This document shows positions 1-6,322 of a stretch of 7,816 nucleotides of DNA, piece after piece; the stretch's first letter is position 1; each line of letters opens with the position of its first letter. The notes beneath the pieces were generated by a model. That model had not been told where the DNA came from, made no database searches, and saw only the letters and a list, made by a program, of their open reading frames with translations. The DNA comes from Verrucomicrobiota bacterium (GTDB taxonomy: Bacteria; Verrucomicrobiota; Verrucomicrobiia; Limisphaerales; UBA1096). The stretch is taken from NCBI GenBank assembly GCA_003972865.1, contig QOAX01000289.1, forward strand, positions 1 through 7,816, written 5' to 3'. Made by a program: the position numbers and the translations under genes.

Positions 1-1
1 G

Positions 2-424
2 ATTCAAGCCGGATCGGTCAGCGGGCAGACGATCTGTTTCACGGACATGCTGGCGACATTCGCTGCGGTCGTGGATGCTGAGTTACCGCCGGACGCCGGG
101 CCGGACCGCTTCGATATTCTCCCTGTGCTACTGGGCAAACAACCCGAGGCCAAGCCGATTCGCGGGCCGCTCGTGATCCCCGCCCGGCGCGGTATGATGT
201 CAATCCGCTCGGGTCACTGGAAATTGATCACCGGCCTTGGCTCCGGCGGTTTTTCGAAACCGGCGTACATCAAACCGCAGCCCGGCGGCCCTAAGGGTCA
301 GCTCTATCATCTCGGCAACGACCTAGCGGAAACCCGCAACCTGTATCAGGAAAAACCGGACATCGTGAAATCCCTTCAGAGCAAATTGGCGCAAATTCTG
401 AATCAGACAAAAACACGACCGTAA
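2..424 (+). CDS. Sulfatase A, C-terminal part only (5' end outside window)
   Basis: This is the last 140 or so codons of a formylglycine-dependent sulfatase. The frame is open from base 2, and an ATG at 47 is internal, because the residues before it (AGSVSGQTICFTD) already belong to the family's conserved stretch after the substrate-binding core (usual pattern: AGS..., FxDLxxT...). The visible part holds the small C-terminal subdomain: a D-x-x-x-x-L-P-V-L-L-G-K segment, an R-x-G-x-W-K-L strand (RSGHWKLI), a glycine-rich loop (GLGSGGFS), then the closing Q-L-Y-x-L-x-x-D-x-x-E-x-x-N-L motif and a terminal helix. The active-site Cys, metal ligands and signal peptide lie upstream of the window, so activity cannot be judged. 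It ends with TAA 27 bp before sulfatase B on the same strand, so co-transcription is plausible. Family assignment is firm from the C-terminal motifs; the substrate is unknown. Confidence 0.93.
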   Translation: MQAGSVSGQTICFTDMLATFAAVVDAELPPDAGPDRFDILPVLLGKQPEAKPIRGPLVIPARRGMMSIRSGHWKLITGLGSGGFSKPAYIKPQPGGPKGQLYHLGNDLAETRNLYQEKPDIVKSLQSKLAQILNQTKTRP

Positions 425-451
425 AATCTCACCCGATCTAAGATCAATAAA

Positions 452-1852
452 ATGAAACAACTAAAAATTAATCTTTTTTTAATTTTATGCCTCTTCTATG
501 GGGCTATCCTGGAAGCAAAGGCTGCCAAAACTGACAAGAACCGCCCTAATATAATTTGTATTATGGTGGATGACGCCGGGTACGGCGACTTTGGCTGCTA
601 CGGGCAAAAGCTTTTTGCCACGCCGAACATCGACCGCATGGCGGCCGAGGGGATGCGTTTCACGCAGCATTACTCTGGCAGTACAGTGTGCGCGCCAACC
701 CGCTGCAGCATTATGAACGGCGTACACACTGGTCACGCCTACGTGCGCGGCAACCGCGAAGTGCAACCGGAAGGCCAGGCTCCGATCCCGGCAAACATGA
801 TCACCATCCCCAAGCTACTTAAAGAGGCCGGCTATACCACTGGCATGTTTGGCAAGTGGGGTCTCGGTGCGCCAGGGTCGAGCGGTGATCCCGTAAACCA
901 GGGTTGGGACGAGTTTTTTGGCTACAACTGCCAGCGCCAAGCGCACACGTTTTATCCCAAGCACCTCTGGCACAACGACAACAAGGTGATGCTCGACGGC
1001 AAAGCCTATTCGCACGATCTCATCCAAAAACAGGCACTGAAATTCATCCGCGATAACGCGAAGAAACCGTTCTTCGCCTACCTGCCGATCACCATCCCGC
1101 ACGCGGCCATGCAGTGCCCTGAGGAGGATGTTGCTCCTTTCCGGAAAAAGTTTCCGCAGTTCGAAGACAAGATCGGCAAGTACAGTCATGGCACGAAGGT
1201 GCGTAATCCGGTCGCTGCGTTTGCCGGTATGATGACCCGCATGGACCGTGGCGTTGGCCAAGTACTCGATCTGTTGGATGAATTAAAAATCGCCGACAAC
1301 ACACTCGTGTTGTTTACCAGCGACAACGGCCCGCACAATGAGGGCGGTCACCAACCAGGATTCTTCAATAGCAATGGGCCGCTGAAAGGCCATAAGCGTG
1401 ACCTGTACGAGGGCGGCATCCGCGTACCGTTAATCGCCTATTGGCCCGGTAGGGTGAAGGCTGGTAGCGTGAGCGATCACATTTGTGCTCACTGGGATTT
1501 GATGCCAACGTTTTGCGAACTTGCGAAAATATCAACTCCGAAACACACCGACGGCATCTCGTACATCCCCGCCCTCACCGGTGGCAAACAGAAGAAACAC
1601 GACTATCTATACTGGGAATTTCACTCATACGGAAACGCACAAGCCATTCGTATGGGCGATTGGAAGGCTATTCGTTTGAAGGTCAAAAACGACCCCGACG
1701 CACCGATCCAGCTTTACAATCTCAAGCAGGACATCGGCGAAACCAAAAACATTGCTGCCACGCATCCGAATGTGGTGAAACGAATTGCCCCATTGTTTCA
1801 GGAGGCTCACACACCCTCTGAACGGTTCCCGTTGTTCGCGAAGAAGAGATAG
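452..1852 (+). CDS. Sulfatase B, secreted, formylglycine-dependent (variant signature CAPTRCSIMNG)
   Basis: A 466-residue sulfatase of normal family length, predicted to hydrolyse sulfate esters in the periplasm or outside the cell. Residues 1-24 form a Sec signal peptide (Lys-containing start, hydrophobic 7-20, A-K-A cleavage site). The core starts at RPNII (31-35). Visible active-site residues are metal ligands D40/D41, formylglycine Cys80 and Arg84 in C-A-P-T-R, Lys135 in GKWGLG, His217 in I-P-H, metal ligands D291/N292 in S-D-N-G-P-H, and Lys315 before E-G-G-I-R-V-P. The C-terminal subdomain ends with QLYNLKQDIGE. Oddities: Gly137 replaces the His of the usual GKWH motif, and the signature ends M-N-G instead of L/M-T-G. 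The ATG at 452 has no Shine-Dalgarno sequence, and the first 40 bases are much more A/T-rich than the rest. It is a close paralog of sulfatase D (49 of 71 residues identical across the N-terminal core, hand count). Substrate unknown. Confidence 0.97.
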   Translation: MKQLKINLFLILCLFYGAILEAKAAKTDKNRPNIICIMVDDAGYGDFGCYGQKLFATPNIDRMAAEGMRFTQHYSGSTVCAPTRCSIMNGVHTGHAYVRGNREVQPEGQAPIPANMITIPKLLKEAGYTTGMFGKWGLGAPGSSGDPVNQGWDEFFGYNCQRQAHTFYPKHLWHNDNKVMLDGKAYSHDLIQKQALKFIRDNAKKPFFAYLPITIPHAAMQCPEEDVAPFRKKFPQFEDKIGKYSHGTKVRNPVAAFAGMMTRMDRGVGQVLDLLDELKIADNTLVLFTSDNGPHNEGGHQPGFFNSNGPLKGHKRDLYEGGIRVPLIAYWPGRVKAGSVSDHICAHWDLMPTFCELAKISTPKHTDGISYIPALTGGKQKKHDYLYWEFHSYGNAQAIRMGDWKAIRLKVKNDPDAPIQLYNLKQDIGETKNIAATHPNVVKRIAPLFQEAHTPSERFPLFAKKR

Positions 1853-1854
1853 CG

Positions 1855-1864
1855 CTTGGCCAAG
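1855..1864. repeat. 10-bp palindrome CTTGGCCAAG, intergenic copy
   Basis: A perfect 10-bp palindrome lying 2 bp after the stop codon of sulfatase B. The same 10-mer occurs four more times, all inside genes: 3648-3657 (sulfatase D) and 5073-5082, 5349-5358 and 6153-6162 (sulfatase E). The genic copies all encode L-A-K in the frame CTT/TTG-GCC-AAG context, so codon preference may explain them. The intergenic copy has no such explanation. It is not followed by a T-run, so it does not look like a terminator. Confidence 0.45.
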
Positions 1865-1908
1865 GCAAGGACAAGACCCTGAAACTTTCAACTACACCAA
1901 ACACAACG

Positions 1909-3294
1909 ATGAAAAAACTAGCCCTTATAGTGTCTGTAATCTCATGCAGTGTATCAGTTTGTGTTGAGGCGGCTAAGCAAGGATCGGACCGACCCAACAT
2001 CGTTTTGATCATGGCTGATGATATGGGCTATGAAGCCTTGTCGGTGAACGGCAGTGAATCCTGCAAATCACCGAATCTGGACAAGTTGGCCGCCCAGGGC
2101 GTTCGTTTCACCAACTGTTTCGCCAACCCGATCTGTACCCCGTCGCGGGCGAAAATCATGACCGGGCAGTACAACGTCCGAAACTACGTCAAGTTTGGCC
2201 TTCTTGATCGCGGGCAAACCACCTTTGCGCATCAACTGAAGGCTGCTGGGTATAAAACCTGCATCGCAGGCAAGTGGCAGTTGGGCAAGCAGACGGACTC
2301 ACCGCAACACTTCGGATTTGAGCAGTCCTGCCTCTGGCAGCATACGCGTAGCGGGCGGTCCAAGGAGAATAATAAGAATATCGATCGGCGTTTCGTCAAT
2401 CCTCTGCTGGAGTTCAACGGTAAGGAAAAGGACTACGTCAACGGCGAATACGGGCCACAGGTCTGTACCGACTTTGTCTGCGACTTCATCGACAGGAACA
2501 AGGAAAAGCCATTTCTGGTTTATTACCCAATGATACTCACGCACTGCCCCTTCGATCCGACGCCGGATTCCAGCGACTGGGATCCGAAGCGACTCGGTTC
2601 CACCACCTACAAAGGCGATCGCAACGACCCGCAGCGGCATTTTCGTGACATGGTCGCCTATGCCGACAAGGTCGTCGGACAAATTGTGGCCCAGCTTGAA
2701 AAGTCTGGTGTCCGCGAAAATACGCTTCTGATTTTCACGGGCGACAACGGCACCGACAAGCCGATCGTCACCTCGTGGAATGGCACGAAGGTGGCCGGCG
2801 GCAAGGGTAGCATGACCGACGCTGGGACGCGCGTGCCGCTGATTGCCAGTTGGCCGGCAGGCATTAAGCAGCCCGGGCGGGTCGTTGACGATCTGGTCGA
2901 GTTCTGTGACCTGATGCCAACGCTCTGCGAAGTCACGGGTGCCGACCTGCCGCCGAACTATGCGGGCGACGGTTCCAGCATCGTTCCTGTACTCCAGAAC
3001 AATGCGAGCGCCCGCAAGAAGGACTGGATCTATATCTGGTACCGAGGCCAGGTCATGGTTCGCAACAATCAGTATTCCCTCCTGGCCAAAACCGACGGCA
3101 GCGACGCCAGTCTGACTCGCTACAAGGGGCCTTTTGACGGCGAGAAACTTAAGGACTACACACTTTCGCAACCGGAGAGCGCCATCAAACAACAGTTCGA
3201 GGCCACGCTCGCACGACTCGCGAAGAGCCGCCTTTTAAGTGTCAGTAATGAGATCCGAGTCAAGATGCAGAAGCCCAGGAGAAACAAGAAGTAG
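1909..3294 (+). CDS. Sulfatase C, secreted, formylglycine-dependent, divergent subfamily
   Basis: A 461-residue sulfatase clearly different in subfamily from its neighbours. Residues 1-22 are an export signal (MKK, hydrophobic 4-19, E-A-A). V-I-S-C at 10-13 resembles a lipobox but would give an unusually short lipoprotein signal, so ordinary Sec export is preferred. Visible active-site residues are D37/D38 (A-D-D-M-G-Y), formylglycine Cys76 and Arg80 in C-T-P-S-R followed by AKIMTG, Lys122 in GKWQLG, His212 in T-H-C-P-F-D-P-T-P-D, D279/N280 in G-D-N-G, and Lys299 in G-G-K-G. The usual E-G-G-x-R-V-P is here D-A-G-T-R-V-P, and Gln124 replaces the His of GKWH. The C-terminal subdomain has Y-I-W-Y-R-G (375-380) and a final basic stretch (KPRRNKK). 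It starts 56 bp after sulfatase B, with no Shine-Dalgarno sequence before the ATG at 1909. No in-frame upstream start looks better. Substrate unknown. Confidence 0.96.
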   Translation: MKKLALIVSVISCSVSVCVEAAKQGSDRPNIVLIMADDMGYEALSVNGSESCKSPNLDKLAAQGVRFTNCFANPICTPSRAKIMTGQYNVRNYVKFGLLDRGQTTFAHQLKAAGYKTCIAGKWQLGKQTDSPQHFGFEQSCLWQHTRSGRSKENNKNIDRRFVNPLLEFNGKEKDYVNGEYGPQVCTDFVCDFIDRNKEKPFLVYYPMILTHCPFDPTPDSSDWDPKRLGSTTYKGDRNDPQRHFRDMVAYADKVVGQIVAQLEKSGVRENTLLIFTGDNGTDKPIVTSWNGTKVAGGKGSMTDAGTRVPLIASWPAGIKQPGRVVDDLVEFCDLMPTLCEVTGADLPPNYAGDGSSIVPVLQNNASARKKDWIYIWYRGQVMVRNNQYSLLAKTDGSDASLTRYKGPFDGEKLKDYTLSQPESAIKQQFEATLARLAKSRLLSVSNEIRVKMQKPRRNKK

Positions 3295-3456
3295 TCGACT
3301 GCCCTCCCTTGCGCCAAACCCGGGGCTTGACGTCACGGTGGCACTGACAAACGTTCCTGAGCAACAAAGATAAGTACCATTAAGAAACCAGTAACAACCA
3401 TTCTGCACTCATTAGTAAGTAGGGCTACTGCCTGCAGTCACCCGAAAGGCATTTAC
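3295..3456. promoter_or_regulatory. 162-bp intergenic region before sulfatase D, possible promoter/operator
   Basis: This is the only gap in the window long enough for a promoter. It contains perfect short palindromes: AGTCGACT (3293-3300, overlapping the sulfatase C stop), CCCGGG (3319-3324) and TGACGTCA (3328-3335). Two overlapping small inverted repeats follow at 3418-3429 (AGTAG/CTACT) and 3427-3438 (ACTGC/GCAGT). TTGACG at 3327-3332 and CTGACA at 3344-3349 look like -35 elements, but neither has a good -10 box at 16-18 bp, so no promoter is assigned to a base. No GC-rich stem followed by a T-run is present, so there is no visible intrinsic terminator for sulfatase C. A regulatory role is inferred from length and palindromes only. 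Confidence 0.35.
3444..3449 (+). promoter_or_regulatory. Ribosome-binding site of sulfatase D
   Basis: GAAAGG ends 7 bases before the ATG at 3457 and can pair with the anti-Shine-Dalgarno end of 16S rRNA. It supports the chosen start. The other starts visible in the window (452, 1909 and 6320 on the - strand) have no comparable motif. Confidence 0.6.
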
Positions 3457-4899
3457 ATGACGAATAGATTCCATCTCCTAGCACTGTGCGCGTTTCTTCT
3501 CAACGTGGTTCCGGCCTCCGCGTCGCCCGAAATCCCGAGAACGGACCGGTCGCGGCCCAACATCGTTTACATCATGGCCGATGATCTGGGCTATGGCGAC
3601 CTGGGTTGCTACGGACAAAAGCTCATCCAGACGCCGCACATTGACCGCTTGGCCAAGCGCGGCATGCGGTTCACCGATTTTTATGCCGGCTCGACCGTTT
3701 GCGCCCCTTCGCGGTGCGTGCTGATGACCGGCCTACACACCGGCCATTGCTTCATCCGCGGCAACGGCAAGGACAACCTTCGACCGGAAGACGTGACCGT
3801 GGCGGAGGTGCTCAAGCGCGCCGACTATGCGACCGGACAGGTCGGCAAGTGGGGCCTTGGCCACGAGGGGACGACCGGCCTGCCGACCCGGCAGGGGTTC
3901 GACTTTTTTTACGGCTACCTCGACCAGCATCACGCGCATCTTTACTACCCGACGTTCCTCGTGAAGAACGAAAAGCGCGTCAAGCTGCGCAACATCGTCC
4001 CGGACGAAGGCCAATGGGGCCAAGGCGTCGCCAGCAAGAAGATCGATTACAGCCCGGCGTTGATGATGGAGCAGACACTGGGTTTCATCGACGCGCACAA
4101 GGACGAGCGTTTTTTCCTGTACCTCGCCTACACGCTGCCGCACGCCAACAACGAGGCCCTCCGCAAAACCGGCGACGGCACGGCGGTGCCGGATCACGGC
4201 ATTTACAAGGACAAGAAATGGACGAAGCAAAACAAGGGACAGGCCGCAATGATTTCGTACCTCGACCAAATGGTGGGGCAGGTTGTCAGACGACTCGAGG
4301 CGCACGGGCTGGACGAAAACACGATCATCTTTTTCACGTCCGACAACGGCCCGCACAGCGAGGGCGGAAACAACGTCGGCTTCTTTGACGCCAACGGCCC
4401 GGTGACCGGCATCAAGCGCGCCATGTACGACGGCGGCATCCGCGTGCCGATGATCGTCCAGTGGCCCGGCCACGTGAAGGCCGGCAGCACGACCGCGCTC
4501 ATGGCTGGCGCAGTCGATTTCATGGCCACCGCCGCCGAGATTGCCGGCGTGAAACTGAACACGCCCACCGATGGCATCAGTTTTCTGCCCACACTACTTG
4601 GCAAGGATGACCAACAGAAAAAGCACGACTACCTCTACTGGGAATTCTACGAGCAAGGCTCGAAGCAGGCCCTGCGCGCCGGCAAATGGAAAGCCGTCCG
4701 CCGCCCGATGATCACCGGCCCCATTGAGCTTTACGACTTGTCGGAGGACATCGCCGAAAAAAACGACCTGGCCAAGCGCTACCCGGAAATCGTCTCGAGC
4801 TTCGACCTGAAGTTCACCGAGGCGCACGCCCCAAGCAAGCGCTGGCGCTCCAGCGGCAAAGCGCGCGACGGCAAACGCGAACGCTCTGAGGGCCGGTAG
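3457..4899 (+). CDS. Sulfatase D, secreted, formylglycine-dependent, paralog of B
   Basis: A 480-residue sulfatase. Residues 1-22 form a Sec signal peptide (hydrophobic 6-19, A-S-A cleavage site), followed by a short charged linker and RPNIVYIM. Visible active-site residues are D42/D43, formylglycine Cys82 and Arg86 in the canonical C-A-P-S-R-C-V-L-M-T-G, Lys131 in GKWGLG, His229 in L-P-H, D296/N297 in S-D-N-G-P-H, and Lys320 before Y-D-G-G-I-R-V-P. It shares with B the blocks GCYGQKL, GSTVCAP.RC, HTGH, RGN, SDNGPH.EGG and KKHDYLYWEF, so the two probably arose by duplication. Gly133 stands where many sulfatases have the GKWH histidine. Residues 460-480 form a very basic, low-complexity tail not seen in B. 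The ATG at 3457 is preceded by GAAAGG at 3444-3449, the only convincing ribosome-binding site in the window, which supports this start. The gene may have its own promoter in the 162-bp gap upstream. Substrate unknown. Confidence 0.97.
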   Translation: MTNRFHLLALCAFLLNVVPASASPEIPRTDRSRPNIVYIMADDLGYGDLGCYGQKLIQTPHIDRLAKRGMRFTDFYAGSTVCAPSRCVLMTGLHTGHCFIRGNGKDNLRPEDVTVAEVLKRADYATGQVGKWGLGHEGTTGLPTRQGFDFFYGYLDQHHAHLYYPTFLVKNEKRVKLRNIVPDEGQWGQGVASKKIDYSPALMMEQTLGFIDAHKDERFFLYLAYTLPHANNEALRKTGDGTAVPDHGIYKDKKWTKQNKGQAAMISYLDQMVGQVVRRLEAHGLDENTIIFFTSDNGPHSEGGNNVGFFDANGPVTGIKRAMYDGGIRVPMIVQWPGHVKAGSTTALMAGAVDFMATAAEIAGVKLNTPTDGISFLPTLLGKDDQQKKHDYLYWEFYEQGSKQALRAGKWKAVRRPMITGPIELYDLSEDIAEKNDLAKRYPEIVSSFDLKFTEAHAPSKRWRSSGKARDGKRERSEGR

Positions 4900-4919
4900 T
4901 TGCAATTAAACACGACCCA
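4900..4919. other. Convergent gap between sulfatases D and E
   Basis: Only 20 bp separate the TAG of sulfatase D from the TGA of sulfatase E on the opposite strand. The gap is A/T-richer than its flanks and contains TTGCAA, but no GC-rich hairpin with a T-tract in either direction. Termination of the two converging transcripts therefore has no visible intrinsic signal here, and either transcript may run antisense into the other gene. Confidence 0.6.
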
Positions 4920-6320
4920 TCACTCACCCCGCCTGGCCAAGGCCTTGCGGATGGCGGCGGCCTCGGCGGCGGCGTCAAAGTCCGGGTTCGGTTTCGTCGG
5001 AACCGGCGCTCCGGTTTCCTTTCGCCAGCCAACGAGTAACTTGTGCAGTTCCTTCGCCTTCGCCGGGTTTACCTTGGCCAAGTTCCGCCGTTCACCGATG
5101 TCGTCTTTCAGGTTGTACAGTTCAAGAGCGCCGTCCTCGAAATACTCGTGGAGTTTCCAGTCGCCCAGGCGCACGGCGCTGCACGGACGCGTGCGGAACA
5201 ACGGGTCACGCTGCTCGCCGATCACCTTGTACGCCTGAAGATACGCCGGAAAATGCCAAAACAACGGCCTCGGCCCAACGCTCTCCGCCCGGCCCTTGAT
5301 CACCGGCAGGATACTGCGTCCGTCCATCGGCTGATCCGGGCGCTTGGCCTTGGCCAAGTCAAGGAACGTCGGGTAAATATCGACGCCGATGATCGGCTCG
5401 GCGGTGGACTGCCCCGCCTTCACCGTGCCTGGCCAGTTCACGAAGAACGGCACCCGGATGCCGCCTTCGTAGTAGTTGCCCTTATAGCCCCAGAGCGGCG
5501 CCATGTCGGTCGCCGGCCCGTAGCCGCCGTTGTCGGAGAAAAAGAAAATCACCGTGTTGTCGCGCTGGCCAAGTTGATCGAGCTTGGCAATGATTTTGCC
5601 GACTCCCTCGTCCACCGACTGGATCATCGCCGCCATCGTCGCGTGCTGGTGCAACTTGCCCGGGCGCTTGGCCTCGTACTTGGTGATGATCTTCCGCTTG
5701 GCCTGAATCGGCGTGTGCACGGCGTAATGCGCCAGGTACGCGCACCACGGTTTCCCTTTGCTGCCTTCGATGAACTTGATCGTCCTGTCCGTGAGCACGT
5801 CGGCGAGGTATTGGCCGTTCGGCCCGAAGTGACCCCGGAAGCCGGGCAACTTGGTGTGTTCCTCCTCCACGTCGAACCCCTGCTCTCCCGGCGTCGTGCC
5901 GAGGTGCCACTTGCCAAACATGCCGGTGCGATAGCCGGCCTGCTGCAAGGACTCCGCCCACGTGACGATGTCCGGCCGGAGCGTCTTCGTCCCGGCAATG
6001 TGCTCCAGTCGGCGATGCTTAGCTAAACCCCGGGGCTTGGTGCCGACGTTGAAAATCTCATGGCGCGGCGTGTATTGCCCGGACAACAAACAGGCTCGGG
6101 CGGGCGCGCAGTTGGCCGAGCAGGAATAGGCGTCGGTGAAGACCATGCCGCCCTTGGCCAAGCGGTCGATGTTCGGCGTCTCGTAAAAGTCCGACCCCAT
6201 GTAGGCGGTGTCGCGCCAACCGAAGTCGTCGAGAAAAATGAACAAAATGTTCGGCCGCTGATCCGCCTGTGCAGTCAAGCCAAGCGCCAGCACTGTAATC
6301 GTCAGAAGTCGTTTTCTCAT
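4920..6320 (-). CDS. Sulfatase E, secreted, formylglycine-dependent (GWRD / FYETPNIDR type)
   Basis: A 466-residue sulfatase read leftward from the ATG at 6320 to a TGA at 4922-4920. Residues 1-19 are a Sec signal peptide (MRKR, hydrophobic 5-16, A-Q-A cleavage site), with QRPNILFIF directly after. Visible active-site residues are D31/D32 (D-D-F-G-W-R-D), formylglycine Cys71 and Arg75 in C-A-P-A-R-A-C-L-L-S-G, Lys137 and His139 in GKWHLG, His202 in V-H-T-P, D263/N264 in S-D-N-G-G-Y, and Lys280 before Y-E-G-G-I-R-V-P. Family-type signatures include GSDFYETPNIDRL, TKPRG and W-H-F-P. The C-terminal subdomain ends with LELYNLKDDIGE and an Ala-rich helix (449-462). Ala at the fourth signature position and S-G instead of T-G are mild variants; Cys67 and Cys77 flank the catalytic Cys. 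It begins 2 bp after the stop of sulfatase F, so the pair is very likely one transcript with translational coupling; no Shine-Dalgarno sequence is seen. Substrate unknown. Confidence 0.97.
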   Translation of the reverse strand: MRKRLLTITVLALGLTAQADQRPNILFIFLDDFGWRDTAYMGSDFYETPNIDRLAKGGMVFTDAYSCSANCAPARACLLSGQYTPRHEIFNVGTKPRGLAKHRRLEHIAGTKTLRPDIVTWAESLQQAGYRTGMFGKWHLGTTPGEQGFDVEEEHTKLPGFRGHFGPNGQYLADVLTDRTIKFIEGSKGKPWCAYLAHYAVHTPIQAKRKIITKYEAKRPGKLHQHATMAAMIQSVDEGVGKIIAKLDQLGQRDNTVIFFFSDNGGYGPATDMAPLWGYKGNYYEGGIRVPFFVNWPGTVKAGQSTAEPIIGVDIYPTFLDLAKAKRPDQPMDGRSILPVIKGRAESVGPRPLFWHFPAYLQAYKVIGEQRDPLFRTRPCSAVRLGDWKLHEYFEDGALELYNLKDDIGERRNLAKVNPAKAKELHKLLVGWRKETGAPVPTKPNPDFDAAAEAAAIRKALARRGE

Positions 6321-6322
6321 GG

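Noticed and set aside
47..49. ATG at 47 as the start of a short 125-residue gene
   Set aside because: The same frame is open to the window edge and the upstream residues match the sulfatase family, so this is the tail of a longer gene, not a small independent protein.
1936..1950. Lipobox-like V-I-S-C in the sulfatase C signal peptide
   Set aside because: A 13-residue lipoprotein signal would be unusually short, and an ordinary signal peptide with cleavage near E-A-A fits as well or better.
2299..3192. 297-codon open frame on the - strand, antisense to sulfatase C
   Set aside because: It is fully antisense to a gene with all catalytic motifs; no start signal or domain supports it.
3327..3372. 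Sigma-70-type promoter using TTGACG or CTGACA as -35
   Set aside because: No acceptable -10 element is found at 16-18 bp from either candidate, so a specific promoter cannot be supported.
3415..3440. Intrinsic terminator or structured RNA from the overlapping inverted repeats
   Set aside because: Stems are only 5 bp with 2-base loops and there is no T-run, so a stable hairpin or terminator is unlikely.
3699..4473. Overlapping long frames on both strands inside sulfatase D (229 and 246 codons)
   Set aside because: The Arg/Pro/Gly-rich + frame and the Val/Arg-rich - frame are shadows of the G/C-rich third codon positions of sulfatase D.
5043..6026. 327-codon open frame on the + strand, antisense to sulfatase E
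   Set aside because: It lies wholly inside a well-supported sulfatase on the other strand, shows no recognisable domain, and has the Arg/Val/His-rich composition typical of antisense frames in G/C-rich genes.
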